Assembly (NCBI GenBank): GCA_001600695.1
Contig: BCKQ01000007.1
Coordinates: 247,607 to 311,606, forward strand
Reading direction: 5' to 3'
Length of the DNA stretch: 64,000 nt
From: Ascoidea asiatica
Lineage: Eukaryota; Ascomycota; Saccharomycetes; Ascoideales; Ascoideaceae
The notes below the pieces were generated by a model that was not told where the DNA came from, ran no database searches, and saw nothing but the letters and a program-made list of their open reading frames with translations. Within the stretch, counting starts at the first letter, position 1. Every line of letters begins with the position of its first letter. Below, piece by piece: positions 38,757 through 48,805 of the stretch. Both the position numbers and the translations under genes were made by a program.

Positions 38757-39251
38757 TTCAATACGTCATATCATTTGAATTCAATAATACTCATTATAAA
38801 TGCTTTATTTCTCTCTTTCCACATTTGTTTATTTATTTTTTTATCTTGAAGAGGAGAAATTAATAGTAATATTTATAAATTTCTATAACTATTGTATAGT
38901 AACTCCTGCATTTTACACTGTTTTTCGCCATTTTTTTATTATAGTTTTTTCAAAGTAATATAACAATTTTATTAGGTAACTTTCTAGAAACAATAAAAAT
39001 CACACTATTTAATTTACATTATTAAATATACAAAAAAAGTAGTAAAACGCTTATATAGAAAATTGAAATAAATTAACAAAAATCAAACAAAACAAACAAT
39101 GAATATATAATATAACAATTTGAAAGCAGAAAGAAAAAAATATAATTAAAATTAGTAATACAAATAATAAAATAGAGTTGAGAATAATAGTAAGCTGATT
39201 AAAATTACAGCATAGAATTAAAAATGAGAAAAAAAAAAAACCTAGAAACAT
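38757..39251. other. Convergent spacer between SRP40 and NDC80
   Basis: 3' flanking DNA of both genes, A+T-rich. No gene or motif seen. Confidence 0.55.
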
Positions 39252-41654
39252 CTATTCAACAGCGCAAGTATCATTGATTTTTTTAGAAAAGTCTTTTAGA
39301 TTTTCATTAAGAGTTTCTTTGAAACTTAAAAGATCTGCAACAACACGATTAACATCTTGAGTTAAATTAGCTCTTTTTTGTTTTAAGTCTAAAATAATTT
39401 CATTTTCTTGTTGTTTAATTTGAGCCAATTCTATATCTAAATCATTTTCTTTTGTTAAATTATATTCAGCATCTTCAATTTTTTTTTGATAACTTTGAGT
39501 CATTTTTTGTATATTTTGATTTTCTTCAATTTCTTTTTGTTTTAAAGATTTTAAAGTTATATTTTTTTGACTAATTTCAGTAATAATATTTTCTTTTTCA
39601 TTATCATTATTTGAAATTAAATCATTAATATCTTCAATTTTATGAAATAAAGTATTAAAATTTGAAGGATAAGAAGAATAAATAACATCTAATTCATTTT
39701 TAATTTTAGTTAAATTATTTTTATAATCATATTTCCAATCTTGATTATTTAATAAATCTTCAATTGATTTACCTAAATTTGATTCAGAAAGTAAATTATC
39801 ATAATTTATATCATTAATTAATAAATTATCTTTATCAGGAATATCAATTAAAACATCATTAATTTTAACTTGAAAATTTGAATCATTATTAATTTTTTTA
39901 ATATTTCTATTTATTGAAGATAATGAATCAAAAACTTTATTAATATTTAAATTATAATTAATTAATAAATCTTCTAAAATTTTAAAATTTATATTAATTT
40001 TTTTTTTAAGATCATTTAAAATTGAATTTAATTGATTATTTTTTAAATTTTGTTGATTAATTTTTATAGAAATATCATTTTTTTCATTAATTAAATCATT
40101 AATTTTATTAATATTTAAATTTTTTAAATTTAATTGATTATCAATAAAATTTATTTTTTTTTTAAAAAATTCATTTTTTAAATTTAATTTATTAATTTCA
40201 TTATTAATTTTTATTAAAGTATCATCCCAATTTGGTTTTGCAAGTTTAACTTTATTATTAAATTTATCAAAAACTTTAACATCATTTTTTAAAGCTTTTT
40301 TTTTTGCCATTAAATTATTTAATTTATTTAATTGATTAATAATATAATCATTTTTTTTAAAATTTTTATCAATTTCAATTTCAAAATTTGAAATTTTATT
40401 TTGAAAAAATTCAAAAAATTTATTAAAAAAATTTAATAAATTATTAAAATTTTTATTTTTTAATGGATCTTCAATACATTTTTCATCACCATTAATTAAA
40501 AAATCATTATAAGATTTAAAAAAAAAATTAGAAGAATTTAAATGAATTAAATTATTTAAATTATCAATATCTTCTAAGAATTCTTCATTTACATTAAAAT
40601 TATTTAAATTATTCATAAAAGAATTTAAATCTTCATTACCATTAATATTATTATTAATATTATTATTTGTAGAATTAAGATTATCATGAATTAAAAATTG
40701 ATAAAATTGATTTTGTTTTAAAGAATTATTTAAATTTATTGAAAAATCAACAAGCCAAAATAATAAATCAATTAAAATTATAGATAATCTATTTGAATTA
40801 AAATTTAAAATATTTTTTGAAATTGAATTAATTTTTGGATATCTTAAAAAATTTAAAATTTCATAAATTTCATTATCAGAAAAATTTAAAATTAATTTAT
40901 CTTTATTTATATTTTGTGGTATAAACATTGAATCTATTGATAATATTATAAATAAGAAAATTTTAATAAAATCATGTTTTTGAATTTGTTTAAAATTTCT
41001 TTGATTTAAAAATCCATTAATTGTTGAGTTTAAATTAATTTTTAAATTAAACATTGAATAAAAGTTATTTGATTCTAAGAAATCAATAATTGATTGAATT
41101 TTTTCTTTTAATTCATTATAACTGTTATTATTAATATTATTATTATTATTGTTACTCATATAAAAAGAAGAAGGTCTTTGTGATTTTGAATTATAAGTTG
41201 AAGAAGCAGAATATGGAGTATTTGAATTATTATTCATTGGAATTGTTGAGAATCTATTATTTAAATTATGATTATTGTTAATTATATTAGAAGTTAATCT
41301 TCTTGAAGAAGATGAAGAAGCAGAAGATGGAATTGGATTTCCATTATTATTAGTATTTAAGTAATTCAAATTATTGAAATTGGGTACTTGAGGTCTAGCA
41401 AATGATAATCTATTATTATTATTAATGTTATTGTTATTTGATATTGGATTTAATTGATTTATTGGATTTGAATGAGTGATATGATTAGATAAAGAAGATA
41501 TTCCAGAAAGAGTTGATCTTTGATTAAGACCATTATTTAAACGCCTTTGTTTAACAGAATTTGTAATAGGAATGGGAATTTGAGATTTCAAAGAATTTGA
41601 ATTTGAATTTAAATTTGAATTTAAAGCTGCTTTTTGAATGGGTAATTGTGACAT
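39252..41654 (-). CDS. NDC80: Kinetochore protein Ndc80 (Hec1)
   Basis: This microtubule-binding subunit of the Ndc80 complex has 800 residues. A long basic Asn/Ser-rich tail (about 1-175) contains RLSFARPQVP. The calponin-homology domain (about 180-305) has the family-typical EILNFLRYPKINSISKNIL and LIDLLFWLVDF. A predicted coiled coil fills the remainder (about 385-780) with KKKALKNDVKVFDKFNNKV, AKPNWDDTLIKI and IEDLLNNQDWKYD. S. cerevisiae Ndc80 has 691 residues; the extra length is mainly the N-terminal tail, the region phosphorylated by Aurora B in known systems. It is divergent from the aspartic protease gene. Confidence 0.93.
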   Translation of the reverse strand: MSQLPIQKAALNSNLNSNSNSLKSQIPIPITNSVKQRRLNNGLNQRSTLSGISSLSNHITHSNPINQLNPISNNNNINNNNRLSFARPQVPNFNNLNYLNTNNNGNPIPSSASSSSSRRLTSNIINNNHNLNNRFSTIPMNNNSNTPYSASSTYNSKSQRPSSFYMSNNNNNNINNNSYNELKEKIQSIIDFLESNNFYSMFNLKINLNSTINGFLNQRNFKQIQKHDFIKIFLFIILSIDSMFIPQNINKDKLILNFSDNEIYEILNFLRYPKINSISKNILNFNSNRLSIILIDLLFWLVDFSINLNNSLKQNQFYQFLIHDNLNSTNNNINNNINGNEDLNSFMNNLNNFNVNEEFLEDIDNLNNLIHLNSSNFFFKSYNDFLINGDEKCIEDPLKNKNFNNLLNFFNKFFEFFQNKISNFEIEIDKNFKKNDYIINQLNKLNNLMAKKKALKNDVKVFDKFNNKVKLAKPNWDDTLIKINNEINKLNLKNEFFKKKINFIDNQLNLKNLNINKINDLINEKNDISIKINQQNLKNNQLNSILNDLKKKININFKILEDLLINYNLNINKVFDSLSSINRNIKKINNDSNFQVKINDVLIDIPDKDNLLINDINYDNLLSESNLGKSIEDLLNNQDWKYDYKNNLTKIKNELDVIYSSYPSNFNTLFHKIEDINDLISNNDNEKENIITEISQKNITLKSLKQKEIEENQNIQKMTQSYQKKIEDAEYNLTKENDLDIELAQIKQQENEIILDLKQKRANLTQDVNRVVADLLSFKETLNENLKDFSKKINDTCAVE

Positions 41655-42785
41655 TTTTGAGATTTTTTTAAAATGTAATAATTATTAGATATTATTAAAG
41701 ATAGAAGAATACTATTGAATTTTAAATCAGCTTTAAAAACTATTAAAAAGGAATCTGAGATTTGTTCCTTGTGTGTCAGAATATCAATGAATTAATTCTT
41801 CTTCCTTCTTTGACTGAATTCATTCAATGATCTAATTGAATTAAAATAGATTCAAGTATCTGAATTGATTTAATATTTATGATTTAAATTGATTTTTTTT
41901 GATTATTTTGATTATTTTGATTCAAATTGATTTAAATTGAAGATAAATGGAAAGTAAACAAGAAATTGATAAACAAAGTCGAGAAAGCAAAAACAACCCG
42001 CAAATCTGGCTTTATAGTTCTAAACAAGGGCTCTAATAAAACTGTTTAGGGCTCTGTTAAAGACCCACAAAATTGGTTGGATCCACAGTTCTGGCTTTTA
42101 AAAATATGTATTTACATGTGGTTTAATGTACCATTTGCAGTTAAATGCATACACGAATTTCTAGACGGAAGTTTATTTTATTTCATTCCGTGGCTCTAAT
42201 ACGGAACTGTATTATCCGTCCGTGTACTGGAATTGAACAAGACGGATACAGTAATCCGCTGTGAAATTTTCCAAGATTTACCATTCTGCAGGGTCCCAAA
42301 AAGCTTCTTTCTCAGGCAGAATTTTAAGATCGGAAGAACTCACAAAGGAAATTTACCAAAATGTGGGTAAATAAATATAAAAGAAGATACAGTAAAAATT
42401 AATGGTTGTTTTAGAATTTATTTCGCGTGTTTATTCTAAAGTTGAATTAACTGGAATAAATTCACATTAAATAAGATGGAATAAGATGGAATAAGATGGA
42501 ATAAGATGGAATAAGATGGAATAAGATGAAATTAAATGAAAAATCAAATAAAAATCAGTTTTTTTGGAAATTATACTCTTTTTCATAAGACCAAATCCTT
42601 CTTTCCTTATACCAAAAAAAACTCTAATTTATATTTGATTTTATCCTTCATAACCATGGAAAGATTTTTTACATTATATCCTATATAATGGAGTCTTAAA
42701 GACTTTTTAAACTAACAATTCTTTTTTTTTAATCTTAGTTTGTTTTCGATATCAATAAATAATTTACAAAAATAAATCAATAATA
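41655..42785. promoter_or_regulatory. Divergent NDC80/protease upstream region
   Basis: A G+C-richer block (41980-42320) holds AGGGCTCT twice (42027-42034, 42048-42055), a degenerate bipartite site (42062-42080, minus), TTCCGTGG (about 42187) and several CCGT/ACGG elements (42190-42265). A 10-bp tandem repeat lies at 42471-42540. The last 240 bp before the protease gene are A+T-rich. No gene is seen. Confidence 0.5.
42471..42540. repeat. 10-bp tandem repeat ATAAGATGGA, 7 copies
   Basis: Six perfect copies and one final variant (ATAAGATGAA). Confidence 0.97.
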
Positions 42786-43371
42786 ATGATATTTAAACAA
42801 TTTTTAATAATATTTTTATTAATAATAAATATATCAAATTCATTATGGTTACCAGAAAATTTTAAAAATTGGAAAAATTCATATTTTAAAACTTCTAAGA
42901 TTGATAATTTAAAAAATTTAAAAGAAAAATTTGATAATTTTAAATTTGAAGAAATAAATGATGATGAATTTTTAAAAAATACATTAAAATTAAAATTTAA
43001 GAAAAAAAATATTTTAAATAAAAGAGATTCTTCATTAATTGGTGATGGTTATTCATATTCTTCAATAATAAATCAAGAAAATTTTGCTTATTATATAACT
43101 TTAAATGTAGGTACACCATCTCAAGAAGTTGAAGTACAAATAGATACTGGATCTTCTGATCTTTGGATTATGTCTTTAGATAATCAATTTTGTTCTAAAG
43201 AATCAGTTGAAGATTATGAAGAAGAAGAAGATGATGATGATAAAGATGATGGAAAAACAAAAAGAAATGTTAATGTTAATGTTAATGTTAATGATGATGA
43301 TGATGATGATGATGATTATAATATGTATGATATTGAAGAATATGATGAAGATAATTTAGATTATTATAATG

Positions 43372-43406
<35 letters not shown>

Positions 43407-44519
43407 AAAAATGGTAAAGATATTGGATTAATTCCAAAAATGAGAAGAAAAAAAATATTATCAAGAAGAAAAAGAGAAGTTTGGGATACTGTTAAACAAG
43501 GATCAATGAATTGTTCAGATATGGCAGGATTATTTGATCAAAATGAATCTTCAAGTTTTAAGAATATTTCTACTGAATTTTTAATAAGTTATGGTGATAC
43601 ATCAGAAGCTTCTGGATTTTGGTCAACAGAAACAATTAATATAAAAAATACAAATATAATTTTAAAAAATTTTCAATTTGGTTTAAGTACATTTGCAAAT
43701 AGTTCAAATTCAGTCTTAGGTATTGGACCAAAAGGTAATCAATCACCATATACACCAGATGGTAATGGTACAAATTATCTAAGTTTTCCATATGCTTTAA
43801 AAGATCAAGGTTTTATTTCTAGAAATATTTATTCAGTTTATATGGATGATATTAATTCAAATTCAGGTACAATTTTATTTGGAGCTGTTGATATTAAAAA
43901 AACTAAAGGTGATATTATTACTTTACCAATTTTAAATTCAACTTATAATTATTCAAATGGTGATAAAGTAACTTTACTTGATTTTTTTAATATTAAATTA
44001 GATAATATAACTTTAATACCAAAAAAAAAAATTTCAAAGGATTATAATAAAATTTTTATTAAAAATTCATCATCAATTGTTATTTTAGATACTGGATCTT
44101 CAGCTTCAAATTTTCCATATGAAATTTTATATAATATTATATCAAATTTTGAATCATATACTTATGATAATTCAAGTGGATATTTTTCATTTAATAATAC
44201 ATTATATAATCAAGAAATTATTAAAAATTATTATATAACATTTAATTTTGGTAATGTTCCAATAAAAATACCAATAAGTAATTTTATTGGAATTGATTCA
44301 GATAATTATTCAAATTATAATGATTTAAATGATAATAATAATGATAATAGTGATTATATTATTTCATTTTTAGTTTCAAGTTCAGATGATAATTCTTTTT
44401 TATTTGGTGATGATTTTTTAAGATATGCTTATGTTATTTTTGATATTGATTATTCAGAAGTGACTATAAGTCAAGCAAATTTTAATTCCAAAAGTGAACA
44501 TATTGTAAGAATTTTATAA
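42786..44519 (+). CDS. Secreted aspartic protease (pepsin family, yapsin/Sap-like)
   Basis: The 577-residue preproprotein has a signal peptide (residues 1-20, hydrophobic core FLIIFLLIINI) and a propeptide ending in Lys79-Arg80, a Kex2-type site. The mature enzyme has catalytic motifs DTGSSDLW (Asp120) and DTGSSASN (Asp435), the flap region YGDTSEASGFW and a probable first disulphide Cys136-Cys243. Between these cysteines is a loop of about 100 residues with long Asp/Asn runs and basic clusters (DGKTKR, RRKKILSRRKREV). Such cleavable insertion loops are typical of yapsins. The C-terminus (SEHIVRIL) has no hydrophobic GPI signal, so a soluble secreted product is more likely. Several N-glycosylation sequons are present. 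The natural substrate cannot be told. Confidence 0.9.
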
Positions 44520-45333
44520 TCAAAACTTTTCATTAAATAAATTTTACTTTCTCATATTTTTTTTTTTATCAACAACTGAATAAATGTAAATTGTAAATAA
44601 TACAATCAAAACCAACAACTAGATTACCTTATACTCTCCTTCCACAGGGATCGAACCGGATATGCTCAGCGGAAAACTCTTCCAAGCCCAGAAATCTAGA
44701 ATTGTTGTAGTTCCCACCAAAATGCCATTACAGCGTAAAAAAGGTGAATTTTACTTTGCCATACAGAAATACAACTGGAGTAACAGAAACTAAGAAAGTT
44801 GTCTACAGTGATACTGTACAAAATATTCACCAAAACCAGTAGTAATAGGAAAACGATATTCAATATAATACTTTCTGATTTAGAATATTTTTTTCATATG
44901 ATATACTATGGTATAATATATAATAATATAATAATATAATAATAATATGCTTGTTTTTAATCTATGTTTGGGATTAACCTTGTTATGTTGTTTGTGCCTC
45001 TTTAGCTTAGTGGTAAAGCGTTGCACTTGTAATGCAAAGATGACTAGTTCAATTCTTAAGAGGTATTGTAATTTGTTTTTTTTATCATTTACCTTAATTG
45101 TTATTATTTTTATTACTTCCTGGGTAATTGAAATATTAAAGCAATATTTATATTAAAGTTGTTCTATATAGAAATATAAAATGAAAGAAGAATGAAAATC
45201 AATTAATTAAAGAGATTTATATATATATATATATATATTTTACATTAAAAAAGGATAAAAAAAACAAAAAAACAAAAAGGAAACTAGAAAATGAACAATT
45301 ATTAGTACTTTCTTTATATAAAAGTTTTAATCA
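44520..45333. other. Convergent spacer with tRNA-like relics
   Basis: This lies between two convergent genes. A GGTTCGATCCC B-box-like sequence occurs on the minus strand (44657-44647) in a G+C-richer block, and a mitochondrial-like tRNA-Thr relic lies at 44996-45065. The remainder is A+T-rich with TA runs near 45222-45237. Confidence 0.55.
44996..45065 (+). tRNA. Degenerate tRNA-Thr (UGU), mitochondrial-like, probable pseudogene
   Basis: The acceptor GCCTCTT pairs with AAGAGGT (terminal G-T). The D arm is GCTT-AGTGGTA-AAGC, and the anticodon arm TTGCA-CTTGTAA-TGCAA is perfect with TGT at 45028-45030. A 5-base variable loop and T arm ACTAG-TTCAATT follow, but the 3' T-stem strand is CTT where CTAGT is needed, a 2-base deletion. 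The TTCAATT loop and A+T-rich stems are typical of yeast mitochondrial tRNAs, and the B box is poor. Most likely this is a nuclear copy of mitochondrial DNA, or a decayed nuclear tRNA. Confidence 0.65.
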
Positions 45334-46725
45334 TTAAGCTTTAATAGGCTTTATTGATTTAGATGAATTTATAGATTTTATAGATTTTATTGAAAATAAA
45401 GATACATGAGATTTGGCAGTTACCATTGATTTTGAACATGTACTTTCATTAGTTGTATTTGTATTTATAGTTCTTTCATTAATATCTATATTTTCACTAT
45501 TTTCACTATTTTCACTTATATTACTTATATTACTTATATTACTTATAGATTCAGTAAATGAATCATAATCAATTAAAAGATTATTAAAAGTTGTATCTTC
45601 AACAACTGAAGCATCATAATCATTAACTATAGAAGATAAACTAGAATTATCAAGAAAGTTATTATTATTATTAATATAATTTAAAGATATTGAAGAATTT
45701 AAACTTGAATTTTTAGAATGTTTATATAATAATGGATTTTTAATAATTTTTGTACTTTTAGTTAAATTATTTATTAAATTATCTTTATTATTGTTATTAT
45801 TATTGTTATTTAAAAATGTTTTAGAAGTTGATAATATTGAAAGATTATTAATTTCTTCCATTTCTCTTGGATAATTAATTAAAGGTTGATAATCATTATT
45901 TGAAATATTATTTGATAAATTATTAGTTAAATTATTAGTTAAGTTAATAGTTTTATAAAATAAATTATTTAAAAATTGTATAAATTTATCCTTTAATGAT
46001 AATTTTGAATAATCTATAATATTATTATTAAAATTATTATTAAAATTATTATTAAAATTATTATTGAAATTATTATTAGTATTTAAAAGAGAATTATGTA
46101 AATAAGATGAATTTATGAATATATTATCATTATTATTAATATTATTATTAAGATATGTTACATTGACATTAAAATTAAAAAAATTTTTATTATTATAATT
46201 ATTATTATAAATATCATTATAAAAATCAGGTAAATTATTTGATAAATATTCTAATTCTTTTTTATTTTTACCTTTACTGTTTATTAGATTATTATTATGA
46301 TTACAATGATTATTATTATTATTTTCATTTTCTTCATAATCAAACATATCAAAAAACATATCAACTGAATTTCTTCTTTTTAATTTTTGTTTTATTGAAT
46401 TACTAAGATTTTTTATATTTTTATCATAAAGATATTGATAATTAATTATATGATTATTATGATAGTTATAATTATCATTTTCATTTTCAATTTCATCATC
46501 ATTATATTGATTATCATTATCATTGATAATTTGATTATTATAAAATTCATCAGAATTATTTATATATTCACCATTATTATTTGAATCTTCATTAAAATCT
46601 ATAACAGTTGAAGGATAAATACAAGAACATAAGAAATAAGAAATTGAATTGAATATTGAATTATTTAAATTAGAATTAGAAATAATTATAGAATTATTAT
46701 TTAATAATTCATTAAAATTTGACAT
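45334..46725 (-). CDS. Uncharacterised Asn/Ser-rich protein, 463 residues
   Basis: I do not recognise this protein. The start (about residues 20-45) is the only non-repetitive hydrophobic part, with IFNSISYFLCSCIYPSTVID. The middle has a short conserved-looking basic/acidic stretch KLKRRNSVDMFFDMFDYEEN, and the last third has NYPREMEEINNLSILSTSK. Asn makes up much of the rest, with FNN-type repeats around nt 46020-46080. The end is Ser/Lys-rich (SIKSIKSINSSKSIKPIKA). It may be a disordered regulator. Codon use agrees with real genes here. Confidence 0.5.
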   Translation of the reverse strand: MSNFNELLNNNSIIISNSNLNNSIFNSISYFLCSCIYPSTVIDFNEDSNNNGEYINNSDEFYNNQIINDNDNQYNDDEIENENDNYNYHNNHIINYQYLYDKNIKNLSNSIKQKLKRRNSVDMFFDMFDYEENENNNNNHCNHNNNLINSKGKNKKELEYLSNNLPDFYNDIYNNNYNNKNFFNFNVNVTYLNNNINNNDNIFINSSYLHNSLLNTNNNFNNNFNNNFNNNFNNNIIDYSKLSLKDKFIQFLNNLFYKTINLTNNLTNNLSNNISNNDYQPLINYPREMEEINNLSILSTSKTFLNNNNNNNNKDNLINNLTKSTKIIKNPLLYKHSKNSSLNSSISLNYINNNNNFLDNSSLSSIVNDYDASVVEDTTFNNLLIDYDSFTESISNISNISNISENSENSENIDINERTINTNTTNESTCSKSMVTAKSHVSLFSIKSIKSINSSKSIKPIKA

Positions 46726-47102
46726 TATTTGTAATATTAACTAAATTGATATAAACTATAAATTATAAGATTATATGATTATATCTTTCATTAAGAATAT
46801 CATATCTAAATAGAAAAGATTATATGTAAGATATATAATAACTTAGTATTACTCTATTCTCAAAAATAAATGAATAAAATAAAAGTATTTAATACACTTA
46901 TCATCATCCTCAACATAAATATTCTGAAAATAATGTTGGTTTATTTCTCTCCAGCACCCTTTAACATGTTTATCGAAGGTCATTAAAATAGGTCACTTTA
47001 AGCTTAGTGAATATTGAAATAGTATTGCAATAGCATTAAATATTTAAATAGGGACAGCTTCAACAAGATCGGAGATAAAACAGCCGACGAGCCGGACTTA
47101 GC

Positions 47103-47109
47103 TGAGTCA
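47103..47109. promoter_or_regulatory. Gcn4-type site TGAGTCA upstream of HOM2
   Basis: A full match to TGASTCA, about 440 bp before HOM2. Gcn4 control of aspartate-family biosynthesis is established in S. cerevisiae. Confidence 0.5.
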
Positions 47110-47319
47110 GCGCTTATGTAATGATAAAAAACAAAAACCAGTGTAACGGGTCGGGACATTTTGACCTGAATCGTATTTTTATTGACCTGAACTTGATACT
47201 TGTGTGTCCCATTGACGGTATTCTCCGTCGCAGTTCTCCGTCAAAAGTTCCCTGCTGTTTTCGGGATATTTACCAATTACGTATTATCCGTGGTATATAT
47301 CCGCCATACTCCGCCGAGA

Positions 47320-47326
47320 TGACTCA
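47320..47326. promoter_or_regulatory. Gcn4-type site TGACTCA upstream of HOM2
   Basis: The canonical Gcn4 sequence, about 225 bp before the HOM2 start and inside the G+C-rich islet. Confidence 0.6.
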
Positions 47327-47384
47327 GTTTCCGTGTCCCAAACATCTGCCGAGACTTCGATCGTAAACCGTTTTCAATCCACGC

Positions 47385-47440
47385 AAATAAATGATGAAAT
47401 AAATGATGAAATAAATGATGAAATAAATGATGAAATAAAT
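47385..47440. repeat. 12-bp tandem repeat AAATAAATGATG, 4-5 copies
   Basis: Four perfect copies and a partial one, directly after the islet. Confidence 0.9.
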
Positions 47441-47551
47441 ACATAAGTAAATCTTTGAAATATCTTTTCTTTTATAAATGTCTCTTTTATTTTATATTCT
47501 TTAAGAATTATATTGAAGTAAGATTATTTTACAATCAAGAAATACTTAAAA

Positions 47552-48628
47552 ATGAGTCAAAGAAGAAAAGCTGGAGTTCTTGGTGCAACAGGAAGTGTTG
47601 GACAAAGATTTATATTATTATTATCAAATCATCCAAATTTTGAATTATCTGTATTAGGTGCATCATCAAGATCTTCAGGTAAAAAATATAAAGATGCTGT
47701 AACTTGGAAACAAATTGAATTATTACCTGAAATTTCTTCTGATTTAATTATTAAAGAATGTAAATTTGAAAATTTTAAAGATTGTGATATTATATTTAGT
47801 GGTTTAGATGCTGATATTGCTGGTGATATTGAAAAAAATTTTACTTTAAATGGTTTAAATATTATTTCAAATGCAAAAAATTTTAGAAGAGATGAAAATG
47901 TACCTTTAATTGTACCAATTGTTAATTTAGATCATATTGATTTAATCTCAAATAATAAAAATAAAAATTTAGGTTTTCAAATTTGTATTTCAAATTGTTC
48001 AACTGCAGGTTTAGTTGCTCCTTTAAAACCATTAATTGAAGAATTTGGTCCAATTAATAAAATTATGGTTACAACTTTACAAGCAATTTCTGGTGCTGGG
48101 TTTTCACCAGGTGTTTCTGGTATTGATATTTTAGATAATATTGTACCATATATTTCTGGTGAAGAAGAAAAAATGGAATGGGAAGTTAAAAAAATTTTAG
48201 GTAATTATAATAAAAATCTTAAAAAATTAGAATTAATAAATGATAATGATATTAAAATTTCTGCTCAATGTACAAGAGTACCTGTTTCTGATGGTCATAC
48301 TGAATGTATAAGTTTTCAATTTAAAAATAGACCTGCTCCTTCAATTGAACAAATTAAAAATTGTATGAAAAATTATACTTGTGAAGCTTATAAACTTAAT
48401 TGTTATTCTGCTCCAAAAAATTCAATTATTGTTTTAGATCAACCTGATAGACCACAACCAAGATTAGATAGAAATCGTGGTAATGGATATACTGTAACTG
48501 TTGGTAGAGTAAGACCTGATCCAATTTTAGATTTTAAAATGGTTTCTTTATCTCATAATACAATTATTGGTGCTGCTGGTGCTGGTGTTTTAATAGCTGA
48601 ATATTTATTAGCTAAAAATTTAATTTAA
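47552..48628 (+). CDS. HOM2: Aspartate-semialdehyde dehydrogenase Hom2
   Basis: This enzyme makes L-aspartate 4-semialdehyde from aspartyl phosphate with NADPH, the second step towards threonine, methionine and homoserine. The 358 residues begin SQRRKAGVLGATGSVGQRF, the NADP-binding loop (8-20). Catalytic Cys149 lies in ISNCSTAGLV, GAGFSPGVSGIDILDNIVPY follows, and the active-site His249 is in VPVSDGHTECISF. The end LSHNTIIGAAGAGVLIAEYL is also conserved. S. cerevisiae Hom2 has 365 residues. Compared with neighbours it has few Asn runs, as expected for an enzyme. Two Gcn4-type sites lie upstream. It is convergent with the RGD2-like gene, 177 bp apart. Confidence 0.96.
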   Translation: MSQRRKAGVLGATGSVGQRFILLLSNHPNFELSVLGASSRSSGKKYKDAVTWKQIELLPEISSDLIIKECKFENFKDCDIIFSGLDADIAGDIEKNFTLNGLNIISNAKNFRRDENVPLIVPIVNLDHIDLISNNKNKNLGFQICISNCSTAGLVAPLKPLIEEFGPINKIMVTTLQAISGAGFSPGVSGIDILDNIVPYISGEEEKMEWEVKKILGNYNKNLKKLELINDNDIKISAQCTRVPVSDGHTECISFQFKNRPAPSIEQIKNCMKNYTCEAYKLNCYSAPKNSIIVLDQPDRPQPRLDRNRGNGYTVTVGRVRPDPILDFKMVSLSHNTIIGAAGAGVLIAEYLLAKNLI

Positions 48629-48805
48629 TTTAAAATAAAAGAAATTTAAATAAAAACAATAAATAAAAAAAGTAAATAAACGAATGTTAAAGAAAATGTA
48701 ATAAATATAAAAAATGAAATGTATTATTATATTAATAAATATAAAATTGAGTGAGTTTTATTTAACGAATGACAAGTTTTAAAATTAAATATTATATTTA
48801 TAAAT

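Larger units (their letters stand above)
46726..47551. promoter_or_regulatory. HOM2 upstream region with Gcn4-type sites
   Basis: A strongly G+C-rich islet for this genome (46940-47375). It has TGAGTCA at 47103-47109, TGACTCA at 47320-47326, a direct repeat TTCTCCGTC (about 47221-47242) and TTTCCGTGT (about 47329). A 12-bp tandem repeat and A+T-rich DNA follow. The open frame at 47121-47366 is not gene-like. Confidence 0.55.

Noticed and set aside
47121-47366. 81-codon frame upstream of HOM2
   Set aside because: Lies in the promoter islet with Gcn4 sites; no recognisable protein and composition unlike local genes.
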